Origin: Candidatus Pacearchaeota archaeon
GTDB taxonomy: Archaea; Nanobdellota; Nanobdellia; Pacearchaeales; GW2011-AR1
NCBI GenBank assembly: GCA_018304025.1
Contig: JAGVXA010000005.1
Location: forward strand, 1-54,462
Length of the DNA: 54,462 bases
Reading direction: 5' to 3'
In this document: in pieces, positions 8,438 through 15,331 of the stretch
Position numbering within the stretch: position 1 is the first letter of the stretch
Layout of the letters: the number at the start of each line of letters is the position of its first letter
Program-made: the position numbers and the translations under genes
The notes under the pieces: model-generated
What the model was told of the DNA's origin: nothing
Databases searched by the model: none
The model's input: only the letters and a program-made list of their open reading frames with translations

Positions 8438-9218
8438 TTTCCAATTTCTCCTTTATTATATCGTATCTAAAAACAGGCCCGTCTTTGCAGGTATACAAAT
8501 CCTGAATCAGGCATCTCCCGCAAGACCCCGCAGCGCATTCCATTCTTCTCTCCATGTTCCAGTAGATTTTATCATTCTTTATCCCCACAGAGTTCAACTT
8601 CGCCGTCGCAGATTTCATCATAATCTCCGGCCCGCATAAAACCCCGCACGTATTTTCAGAATTAATTTTTTTCTTTTTCAAAATATCCGGCAGCAGTCCA
8701 ACTTCATATTTTAATTTCCCGGCGTATTTGTCGAGGCATAAAGTAAAATCGAATTTCTTTTTCCATCTTTCAATTCTGTCTCCTAGCAAAATAAAACTCT
8801 CGTCCTTGAAGCCAAATAAAATCTTAATCTCTCCGAAATTTTTTCTGTTTTGTTCTATATAATCTATCAACGAAGCAACAGGAGCAATGCCGGTGCCTCC
8901 CGCAGCAAGCACCAAATTCTTCCCCTCAATTTCCTTGAAGTTATATCCTCTTCCATAAGGCCCCCTGATAAAAACGCCGTCCCCTTTTTTCAAATTAAAA
9001 AGAGTATTTGTCACGCTGCCTGAATTTTTCACAAGCACGTCGGCATATTTTTTGTTGTACGAGCAGGAAGCAAGAGGGCACTCTCCAATTCCTAAAATAG
9101 AAAGCTGGAAAAATTGCCCGGGCAAAGGATTAATTTTCGTTTTCACCTTGAATAATTTCACGTCTTCAGCGTATTTTTTTACGCTGATTATCTTTGCTTC
9201 AGAAGGCTCGTAAGTCAT
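8421..9218 (-). CDS. hydG: Hydrogenase gamma subunit, FAD/NAD(P)-binding oxidoreductase
   Basis: Ferredoxin-NADP reductase-like subunit that links the hydrogenase to NAD(P)H. An N-terminal FAD domain ('IRGPYGRGYNF') is followed by the NAD domain ('LVLAAGGTGIAPVASLIDYI', 'VLCGPEIMMKSA'). The C-terminal 'MECAAGSCGRCLIQDLYTCKDGP' is a 2Fe-2S motif (C-x4-C-x2-C-x8-C). The track starts at 9275. The ATG at 9218 is preferred because a GGAGAT ribosome site lies just upstream and the hydB stop ends one base before it, giving 265 aa rather than a 56-bp overlap. Confidence 0.92.
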   Translation of the reverse strand: MTYEPSEAKIISVKKYAEDVKLFKVKTKINPLPGQFFQLSILGIGECPLASCSYNKKYADVLVKNSGSVTNTLFNLKKGDGVFIRGPYGRGYNFKEIEGKNLVLAAGGTGIAPVASLIDYIEQNRKNFGEIKILFGFKDESFILLGDRIERWKKKFDFTLCLDKYAGKLKYEVGLLPDILKKKKINSENTCGVLCGPEIMMKSATAKLNSVGIKNDKIYWNMERRMECAAGSCGRCLIQDLYTCKDGPVFRYDIIKEKLENESAK

Positions 9219-9219
9219 T

Positions 9220-10167
9220 TTATTTTTTATCTCCTTTTTTTGATTTGATGGAATTAATTGTTTCAACCCAATCAATCCTCGTCGGGCAGGCTCTCAGGCA
9301 TCTCCCGCAGCCAACGCACATGTATTTGTTGAATCTCTTGTTGTAAAACACTATCTTATGATAAACGAAATGCTTGAATCTGGAAGCTCTTGATTCTCTG
9401 AATATTTTTCCGCCGGCAACTTCTGAAAAACTTTTTAGCTGGCATGAAGATTGGGTTTTTATTCTCTTCCCAGAGTTCTCTGACAATTCTTTAACATCTT
9501 GGATATCAAAGCAATTACAAGTCGGACAAAAAACGGTGCACGCAGAACAGCTCAGGCATTTTTCAACATCCTCGTCCCATTTCTTATTAGAATAATCTTT
9601 TTCAATATTTTTGTTCTCAAGTTTTTTAAAATTTTTAATCTCCTTCTTCACCTCTTTGTCAGCATTATCCAAATTTCTAACAAGCAAAGCTCCTTTCTTC
9701 GAGCCTATAGAAATATAATATTTATCCCCTGAAGCATAGAAAAATAAATCATAGTGTTCTTCTAACTCCATTGAATTGCAAAAACAAAATTCATCCGGCT
9801 TCTCGCAATATAATCCTACAAGTATTGTATTCTGCCTTTTTTTTATATATTCTGGATAGGACATAACTCTGTCTAAAACCAGCAAGGCGTTCAAATCACA
9901 TTTCCGAAGTCCAAAAACAATTCTCTTCCTCCCCTCTGTCTTGTTCTTTTTAATTTTATTATTCTTAAAATCAAACAACGTCTCATTTTCAGGAAGAAAA
10001 AACTGCTTTAAGGGAACAAGAGTTATTTCGTCAAGATACATATCCTCTGGATTTTTCAGAATTTCAAATCTCGCTATTTTTCTTTTGACAGGAGCTATAA
10101 CCTCATAATTTTTCATCAAGCTTTTGACAAAATTATTCAACTCTTTTTTCTCTATAATTTTTTGCAT
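9220..10167 (-). CDS. hydB: Hydrogenase beta subunit, 4Fe-4S protein
   Basis: Electron-transfer subunit of the 3b complex, 315 aa, related to the anaerobic sulfite reductase A family. Two 4Fe-4S motifs are visible in the C-terminal half: 'CLSCSACTVFCPTC' and 'CVGCGRCLRACPTRIDW'. The N-terminal 180 residues are the usual partner domain ('RKIVFGLRKCDLNALLVLDRV', 'YCEKPDEFCFCNS'). As the first gene of hydBGDA it has a GGTGA ribosome site 5 nt before its ATG. It is divergent from hypA across a 103-bp shared promoter region, so hydrogenase structure and maturation genes may be co-regulated. Confidence 0.94.
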   Translation of the reverse strand: MQKIIEKKELNNFVKSLMKNYEVIAPVKRKIARFEILKNPEDMYLDEITLVPLKQFFLPENETLFDFKNNKIKKNKTEGRKRIVFGLRKCDLNALLVLDRVMSYPEYIKKRQNTILVGLYCEKPDEFCFCNSMELEEHYDLFFYASGDKYYISIGSKKGALLVRNLDNADKEVKKEIKNFKKLENKNIEKDYSNKKWDEDVEKCLSCSACTVFCPTCNCFDIQDVKELSENSGKRIKTQSSCQLKSFSEVAGGKIFRESRASRFKHFVYHKIVFYNKRFNKYMCVGCGRCLRACPTRIDWVETINSIKSKKGDKK

Positions 10168-10270
10168 TTTTCACCGCTTATCTTGAATTATCATGCAATT
10201 ACAACTTAAAAAACTTTTGAAATACAAATAAATTTAAACTATTGGCATTATCTAATAAAGAGGTATTTGC
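10168..10270. promoter_or_regulatory. Divergent promoter region hydB / hypA
   Basis: A 103-bp AT-rich gap separates the start codons of hydB (minus) and hypA (plus). An 'aaataaatttaaacta' block holds a TATA-like sequence readable on both strands. AGAGGT precedes hypA and GGTGA precedes hydB. No clear operator repeat is visible. Confidence 0.55.
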
Positions 10271-10603
10271 ATGCACGAATTCATTTTTGCCAAATCTTTG
10301 TTAAAAGAAATTGAAGAAACAAAAATCGCCGATGAAGAAATAGATTCGATAGAATTAGAATTAGGCGAGCTAGTTGGCATCGAAAGCCGCGAATTAATTG
10401 AAGCATTAGAAAATTTGACGTCGTGGAAATATAACATTTCAATTAAACCCTCGCTGATAAAATGCAGGTGCAGTTATGAGGGCAGAGCAAAAATAGAAGA
10501 AAGACTGCACGATTTAGTTGTCTTCTCCTGTCCAAATTGTTCTGATACTCCAAAAGCCATCGAAGGCGATAAAATCAAAATCACTAAAATAAATTACAAA
10601 TAA
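10271..10603 (+). CDS. hypA: Hydrogenase nickel-incorporation protein HypA
   Basis: Zinc metallochaperone that delivers nickel to the large subunit with HypB. It is 110 aa. It starts with MHEF, giving the nickel-binding N-terminal His2. Two cysteine pairs form the zinc site: 'IKCRCS' (C-x-C instead of the usual C-x2-C) and 'SCPNC'. The N-terminal part 'EIDSIELELGELVGIESRELIEALE' is typical. It leads a hypA-hypC operon divergent from hydB. No hypB, hypD, hypE or hypF is in the window. Confidence 0.93.
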   Translation: MHEFIFAKSLLKEIEETKIADEEIDSIELELGELVGIESRELIEALENLTSWKYNISIKPSLIKCRCSYEGRAKIEERLHDLVVFSCPNCSDTPKAIEGDKIKITKINYK

Positions 10604-10604
10604 A

Positions 10605-10802
10605 ATGTGCTTGACAATACCCGGAAAAGTCATAGAAATAAAAAAAGATTCTTTTGTTGTAGATTATGTCTCAGAAAAAAGAGAAGCAATAGCAAGCGCA
10701 ATAGATGTTAAGAAAGGAGATTATGTTATAGTAAGCAATAAAATAATTATAAAAAAAATACCAGAACAAAACGCTAAAAAAATTCTTGAGATGCTGCAAT
10801 GA
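10605..10802 (+). CDS. hypC: Hydrogenase maturation chaperone HypC
   Basis: Small chaperone (65 aa) that carries the Fe(CN)2CO unit with HypD and binds the immature large subunit. The N-terminal MCLTIPGKV with Cys2 is diagnostic. The rest is the OB-like barrel ('FVVDYVSEKREAIASAIDVKKGDYVIVSNKIII'). It starts one base after the hypA stop and overlaps the next gene by 4 nt (ATGA), so the three genes form one operon. Confidence 0.95.
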   Translation: MCLTIPGKVIEIKKDSFVVDYVSEKREAIASAIDVKKGDYVIVSNKIIIKKIPEQNAKKILEMLQ

Positions 10803-11314
10803 TTGATAAAATCAAAAAAGACAGTCCAGAACTCATTGTTCTGAAATTTGCTCTGCCTTGCCTGGCGATACGTGTTCTCGAAGGAACTCTGGCACAAGAG
10901 CAGTATAGGTCATATGAATCCTCCTGCCTTTCTGGAAAAGCAGTATCGCGAAAAGAATTGGAAGAGTTGCTTCCCAAAGAGCATAAACGAAGATCAGCGC
11001 TGGCAAAAAAATTAAACAGCTCTCCTTGGGACAGAGAAATTGTCAAATCTTATTGGTCTGATTCCAGAGAAGGACATAATTCAGTTGTAAATTCCGACGA
11101 AGATTCACCAGAACACGTGAAAGAATTCTGCAGAGTTCACGAAGCAACAGTCGTTTCATTAAAAAATAATCAGCAATTTCGAGTGTCTTATGACGATGTT
11201 AACAGAGAAGTAATCGGACTCTTAACTCCAAACGTCCAACCCGGAGACAAAGTTCTCATTCACAAGGGTTTTTCAATCTATCAGCAGATTAACGGGGAGT
11301 ATTATCTCTCATAA
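10799..11314 (+). CDS. HypC-like domain fused to an unknown N-terminal domain
   Basis: 171 aa. Residues about 110-165 ('FCRVHEATVVSL ... VIGLLTPNVQPGDKVLIHKGFSIYQQI') resemble HypC. They have a cysteine followed by an aliphatic strand, then a GD-(K/Y)-V-L-(I/V)-H-x-GF motif as in canonical HypC/HupF. Here the cysteine is internal, not at position 2. Residues 1-108 are an unrecognised helical domain with 'KFALPCLAIRVLEGTL' and 'SSCLSGKAVSRKELEEL'. It is translationally coupled to hypC, so a role in hydrogenase maturation is likely. The HypC relation is read by eye and should be tested by profile search. It converges with thyA, with a 6-bp overlap. Confidence 0.6.
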   Translation: MIDKIKKDSPELIVLKFALPCLAIRVLEGTLAQEQYRSYESSCLSGKAVSRKELEELLPKEHKRRSALAKKLNSSPWDREIVKSYWSDSREGHNSVVNSDEDSPEHVKEFCRVHEATVVSLKNNQQFRVSYDDVNREVIGLLTPNVQPGDKVLIHKGFSIYQQINGEYYLS

Positions 11315-12385
11315 AAATTCAGGAAACAAATCCCTGACAAATTTCTGGTCTCTCGCAGAAACCAAAGAAGGATTCTGCTTTATTGCGGCAGATAATCTTC
11401 TGGCTAATTCTTGCTGAGATTCACTGCCCAGCGAATGGTGCGGATTTTCCTCAAGTGCTTTTCTTTCAGCCAAAGTTTCCTCTTGAAAAAACTGCTCTTG
11501 GTCAGTTTCATTTCTGTCAGTCCGAACAATTCTGTTTCTAAAACCCTCATCTGTTTGCATTTGTGCAGCATAAGTATCAAACATTTCCTGAGCATTTCCA
11601 TACATGTGCAGCGAGTCACTCGTGTCGTCTATACTTGCTATCCTAACAATTTTATTCTTTCTTTGAGATAATTTCAAAGCAACTTTTTCTACAAGACTTG
11701 TTAATCCCCACCCATTCATAAGCCACGCTTTCATGTCTCTGCTTCTGAAATACCAGTTCGCATTCAAATCTATTCCCTCTTCGTTCTCATAACATCTAAA
11801 CCATATTCTTTGAAGACAAGGCCTGTTGCTTTCTAGCATCGGATCAGCAGTTGGCATCCAAGTTGTAGCCTGAGCTCCCTTGCTCGTTATATCTCTTTCC
11901 AAATCTTGTAATACAAGTTCTATTTGGTTTACTCCTTTTGGAAGCAGCACTCCTCCGTCAGGCGCATTCAGATTAGTACTCGGATTCCAGTCTTCTAATC
12001 TCCTATGATAAGTATAGGTCCATTTAGTAGTTCCTGGCTCTATCCAAGAATCATGAATCCCTTCAACAACTTCTTGCCTGTAGCTTTCCAGCCCCCTGTA
12101 ACTATCTGGAAAACAAAGATGCATCCTCGGTTCCTTCAAAGGATTTTTTATTTCAACACTGACCTTTGCTTCTATGCTCGGAGGAAATAAATGTTTTCCG
12201 TCGCTGTCTGTTTGGTCATAGTGTGTTCTGCTTCTCGTCCCGTATTTATGAAGCGCGAGTATCGCAAGTTCATAAGCTGCAGGATATGTTTCGCCCGAAA
12301 CAAAAATTCTTGGAAGTTTTCCTTCAACATCAGCCGGACTCACTGCATACTCCCCTCTTGAGTCTTTAAAAAATTCTAGCGTCAT
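11309..12385 (-). CDS. thyA: Thymidylate synthase (ThyA-like, archaeal long form)
   Basis: Methylates dUMP to dTMP using methylene-tetrahydrofolate or a related C1 carrier. It is 358 aa. The catalytic region has 'ATTWMPTADPMLESNRPCLQRIW' (nucleophilic Cys after Pro), 'NWYFRSRDMKAWLMNGWGLTSL' (RSRD and the nucleotide-recognition Asn) and 'DTSDSLHMYG'. The N-terminal 120 residues carry 'KNPLKEPRMHLCFPDSYRGLESYRQEV', as in long archaeal forms. A related deoxycytidylate hydroxymethylase cannot be fully excluded, but the dUTPase next door favours dTMP synthesis. A TATA-like TTTAAATAATC lies upstream of the ATG. Confidence 0.88.
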   Translation of the reverse strand: MTLEFFKDSRGEYAVSPADVEGKLPRIFVSGETYPAAYELAILALHKYGTRSRTHYDQTDSDGKHLFPPSIEAKVSVEIKNPLKEPRMHLCFPDSYRGLESYRQEVVEGIHDSWIEPGTTKWTYTYHRRLEDWNPSTNLNAPDGGVLLPKGVNQIELVLQDLERDITSKGAQATTWMPTADPMLESNRPCLQRIWFRCYENEEGIDLNANWYFRSRDMKAWLMNGWGLTSLVEKVALKLSQRKNKIVRIASIDDTSDSLHMYGNAQEMFDTYAAQMQTDEGFRNRIVRTDRNETDQEQFFQEETLAERKALEENPHHSLGSESQQELARRLSAAIKQNPSLVSARDQKFVRDLFPEFL

Positions 12386-12449
12386 TTTCTTTTTTCATTC
12401 AGACAAAAATATCCGATTATTTAAATTAGCATATACTAAAAAATATATT

Positions 12450-12878
12450 TTATTTCCCGGTAGAATGAAATCCACCATCTCCTCTCGAAGTTTCATTCAG
12501 TTCATCTGTCTGTTCAAATTCAGCCCTGACAATCGGCACAGGAACAATCTGCGCAATCCTGTCTCCTTTTTTAATTTCATAATCTTTTTGCGTAGAGTTA
12601 TATAAAACAATTTTATATTCTCCTCTGTAATCAGAATCTCCAAGCCCTGCGAATCTGTGTATTCCTTTTGCTCCCAAACCGCTCCTGTCCCAAACCTGAA
12701 AGCAGTATCCTTCTTGAATTTCTAAACTAATTCCCGTCTTGATTATTTTCGTCTCGCCTGCCTTGATTGTCACGTCCTCGACAGAATACAAATCAAAACC
12801 AGCGGCTTCTTCGCTCCCATAAAAAGGCATTTTTGCTTCAGGGCATAATAATTTAATTCTCACCTTAACTCTTTGCAT
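12450..12878 (-). CDS. dut: dUTP diphosphatase (trimeric dUTPase)
   Basis: Hydrolyses dUTP to dUMP and PPi. It is 142 aa. All five motifs are visible: 'AAGFDLYS', 'WDRSGLGAKGI', 'GLGDSDYRGEYKIVLYN', 'KGDRIAQIV' and the C-terminal 'RGDGGFHSTGK'. An AAGGAG ribosome site lies 2 nt before the ATG, with a CTTTAAATAAC promoter box further upstream. Its product is the substrate of the thymidylate synthase encoded 64 nt downstream on the same strand. Thymidylate synthase has its own TATA box, so the two are probably separate transcripts. Confidence 0.97.
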   Translation of the reverse strand: MQRVKVRIKLLCPEAKMPFYGSEEAAGFDLYSVEDVTIKAGETKIIKTGISLEIQEGYCFQVWDRSGLGAKGIHRFAGLGDSDYRGEYKIVLYNSTQKDYEIKKGDRIAQIVPVPIVRAEFEQTDELNETSRGDGGFHSTGK

Positions 12879-12928
12879 ATCTCCTTAGACTAAATATGTT
12901 ATTTAAAGATTTAGATGTCTGCCTAAAA

Positions 12929-13237
12929 TTACTCTTTCATCTCAATTTTAATCTGCACAGAGCGCGGAATCTGCAGTTTCATAATCGGATGCAAAACTCT
13001 TTCCTCTGCAGGAATATCCAAAACCCTTCGATGAACCCGCATTTCAAATCTGTCAAATGTAGCTGTTCCGTTTCCGCACGGCGACTTGCGCGTTGTAACT
13101 TTCATTCTTCTTGTCGGCAGGGGAACCGGCCCGCGCATGACAACTCCTGCTCTTGTCGTAATCTCTTTTATCATTTCTATAACACTGTTTAAGTTTTCTA
13201 TTTCAATGCTGCTTAACTTTATTCTTACCTTTGCCAT
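12929..13237 (-). CDS. rpsJ: Small ribosomal subunit protein uS10
   Basis: 30S head protein, 102 aa, the usual archaeal length. 'RIKLSSIEIENLNSVIEMI', 'RGPVPLPTRRMKVTTRKSPCGNG', 'FEMRVHRRVLDI' and 'LHPIMKLQIPRSVQIKIEM' match the family. In many archaea it follows the EF-1A gene. Here it follows a 61-aa unknown gene by 24 nt and no elongation factor is nearby, so the conserved str-type neighbourhood is lost. Confidence 0.97.
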   Translation of the reverse strand: MAKVRIKLSSIEIENLNSVIEMIKEITTRAGVVMRGPVPLPTRRMKVTTRKSPCGNGTATFDRFEMRVHRRVLDIPAEERVLHPIMKLQIPRSVQIKIEMKE

Positions 13238-13261
13238 GTTCTTCAGAGAAAAAATTGGTTT

Positions 13262-13447
13262 TTAAAACTTCCCATGCCTTTTCTTTTTTCCAGGATGTAT
13301 TTCTTTTGAGTAATTTATTTCTCGCGCTATAGGTTCAGAAGGTGCTGGCTTGTAGCTAATCAATCTTTCTATTTCTTCGTCGCTTATTCCGTCGCTATCG
13401 CGGTTCCTTGCTTCCCAAAACACAGGGTCTGGTACTACTCTAACCAT
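13262..13447 (-). CDS. Small unknown protein, 61 aa, upstream of rpsJ
   Basis: Not recognised. The sequence is 'MVRVVPDPVFWEARNRDSDG' followed by an acidic helix ('ISDEEIERLISY') and a basic tail ending 'GKKKRHGKF'. A TATA-like TTTTTTAAACC sits about 26 nt before the ATG, so it starts a leaderless transcript that probably continues into rpsJ 24 nt downstream. The basic C-terminus and operon partner suggest an RNA- or ribosome-associated role (inference). Confidence 0.65.
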   Translation of the reverse strand: MVRVVPDPVFWEARNRDSDGISDEEIERLISYKPAPSEPIAREINYSKEIHPGKKKRHGKF

Positions 13448-13499
13448 AACGAAACATAAAAGAAGGCGGTTTAAAAAACTTTAGGCGCAAATTAAAAGT

Positions 13500-13553
13500 G
13501 GGCCCGCGCGCCGCGAGCACGGGGCCCTTTCATCCCAGCCTAAGCGGGATGAA
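13500..13553. ncRNA. GC-rich island with two hairpins; candidate structured RNA
   Basis: In an otherwise AT-rich gap, 13500-13527 folds as a strong hairpin (GGGCCC ends, inner GCGCG/CGTGC pairing, 5-nt loop). 13529-13553 folds as a second one (TTCATCCC, 9-nt loop, GGGATGAA). An ACA follows at 13560-13562 on the plus strand, reminiscent of H/ACA guides but not proof. On the minus strand the first hairpin is followed by a T-rich stretch, so a terminator is an alternative. The rest of 13448-13706 holds no gene that I can see. Confidence 0.4.
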
Positions 13554-13706
13554 TATGATACAAAGCCAAATAACTATCCCGTTAAAAACTTAACTATCTT
13601 ATGATACTATAAAGTTCTCAGGATAAACATTTCAAGTTGTTATATTTTAACTTATCTTAAACCTCTAAAAGCATATCGATAACGACGATAAATCAAATCC
13701 AGATAA

Positions 13707-13943
13707 TTATCTTGAGTTATTAATTAAACATAAATTTTTGTCATGTCTCGCAGTTTTAATAGTTTCATGTCTTGTCACTCTTAAAAATAATCTCTCCTTC
13801 ATGCAATTCTCAAAAAGTCCGCGGATATTTCTCAGCAATTTTTTATTAGACTCCTCGGCATTCTCTAATTCTCTGTAAATTTCAGACAAACTCTCCTTCG
13901 CTAAAAAATACGCAGCCCCAGTCCGATAATCTAAGCAGTCCAT
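13707..13943 (-). CDS. Small helical protein, 78 aa, unknown function
   Basis: Not recognised. It is charged and predicted mostly helical ('AAYFLAKESLSEIYRELENAE', 'NKKLLRNIRGLFENCMKERLF'), with a His/Arg-rich C-terminal part. The track uses TTG at 13946, but the next codon, ATG at 13943, lies about 26 nt after TTATTTAAACC, fitting a leaderless start. It is divergent from serS and shares its promoter gap. The stop lies in a TAATTAA-rich stretch. Confidence 0.55.
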   Translation of the reverse strand: MDCLDYRTGAAYFLAKESLSEIYRELENAEESNKKLLRNIRGLFENCMKERLFLRVTRHETIKTARHDKNLCLINNSR

Positions 13944-13992
13944 CAAACTTCCCCGAATAAAGGTTTAAATAATCTTTCGTTTAATTATAAGA
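13944..13992. promoter_or_regulatory. Shared TATA region for serS and the 78-aa gene
   Basis: A GGTTTAAATAATC block in this 49-bp gap reads as a TATA box in both directions, about 25 nt from each start codon. It is a good example of the leaderless promoter layout seen throughout the window. Confidence 0.6.
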
Positions 13993-15282
13993 ATGATAGA
14001 CATCAAGCTAATAAGAGAAAATCCAAAGCTAGTGATAGAAAACATAAAAAAGAAATTCCAAAATGAAAAAATAAAATTAGTTGAAAAGGTAAAAATCCTC
14101 GACGAAGAATGGCGCAAGTTAAAATCCGAAGCCGATTCTCTCCGCGCCGGCAGAAACAAAATCTCAAAAGAAATTTCCGAAGCCATAAAATCCAAAGACA
14201 AAAAGAAATCAGACAAATTAATGAAAGAAGCAAAGGCAATTCCTGAAAAAATAGAACAGCTAGAATTAAAATCAGCCAAACTTGAATCTCAAATCAAAGA
14301 AATCATGTACCAGATACCCAACATGATTCACAAGTCAGTTCCTATTGGAAAAGACTCCTCGGAAAATAAAGAAATAAAAAAAATCGGCAGTCCAAAAAAA
14401 TTTGACTTCGAACTAAAAAATCACGTCGAGTTAGCTGAATCTTTGGGAATTGCAGACTTTGACACTTCTGCAAAAGTTTCCGGCAATGGATTTTATTATC
14501 TCCTCGGAGATTTAGCGTTATTAAATCAGGCATTAATCAGATTCGGAATTGAAAAAATGGTAAGGCAAGGATACAAATATATTGAAACTCCGTTAATGAT
14601 TCACGAAGACGTTTTAAACGGCGTCTACTCGACAGAAGAAATAAATGAAATGTCATACAAAATTCAGGACGAAGACTTGTTCCTGATAGCAACATCAGAA
14701 CATTCTTTAATCGGCTACTACAAAAACAAAACTCTTCCACTAAAACAACTTCCTGTCAAAAATACTTCCTATTCAATGTGCTTTAGAAAAGAAATCGGCT
14801 CTCACGGCATCAACGAAAAAGGACTTTTCAGGACACACCAATTCAACAAAGTAGAAATGGTCGTCGTCTGTCACCCTGATGACTCCTACAAGATTTACGA
14901 CGAAATGCTGAACATCGCTGTAGAAATCTATAAAGAATTAGGAATCCCGACAAGAATTTTAGAATGCTGTTCCGGCGACTTGGCAAACCTCAAGGCAAAG
15001 TCTTGCGACATTGAATTCTTCTCCCCCATAGAAAAAACATACAAAGAAGTCGGCTCATTGACAAATATGGAAGAGGCGCAGGCGCGAAGATTAAACATAA
15101 AATTCACAGACAAAAACGGCGAAAGAAAATTCTGCCACACTCTAAACAACACAGCAATAGCGACGTCAAGAGCAATGCGCGCAATTTTGGAAAACTACCA
15201 GACAAGAAATGGCGAGATAGAAATCCCGAAAGTTCTCCAGCCGTATATGTTTGGAAAAAAATTTATTAAGAAACAAAATTAA
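13993..15282 (+). CDS. serS: Seryl-tRNA synthetase
   Basis: Charges tRNA-Ser. At 429 aa it is of the common (bacterial/archaeal) type, not the rare methanogen type. Residues about 1-110 form the long coiled-coil arm that grips the tRNA-Ser variable arm. The class II core has 'CFRKEIGSHGINEKGLFRTHQFNKVEM' (motif 2 region), 'LECCSGDLANLKAKSCDIEFFSP' and 'NNTAIATSRAMRAILENYQ' (motif 3). It stands alone, with a leaderless-type promoter. Confidence 0.97.
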   Translation: MIDIKLIRENPKLVIENIKKKFQNEKIKLVEKVKILDEEWRKLKSEADSLRAGRNKISKEISEAIKSKDKKKSDKLMKEAKAIPEKIEQLELKSAKLESQIKEIMYQIPNMIHKSVPIGKDSSENKEIKKIGSPKKFDFELKNHVELAESLGIADFDTSAKVSGNGFYYLLGDLALLNQALIRFGIEKMVRQGYKYIETPLMIHEDVLNGVYSTEEINEMSYKIQDEDLFLIATSEHSLIGYYKNKTLPLKQLPVKNTSYSMCFRKEIGSHGINEKGLFRTHQFNKVEMVVVCHPDDSYKIYDEMLNIAVEIYKELGIPTRILECCSGDLANLKAKSCDIEFFSPIEKTYKEVGSLTNMEEAQARRLNIKFTDKNGERKFCHTLNNTAIATSRAMRAILENYQTRNGEIEIPKVLQPYMFGKKFIKKQN

Positions 15283-15331
15283 ATAATTCTCTGCTCGTTT
15301 TATCAGCTGTTAAACAAAATTCCAAGCATAA

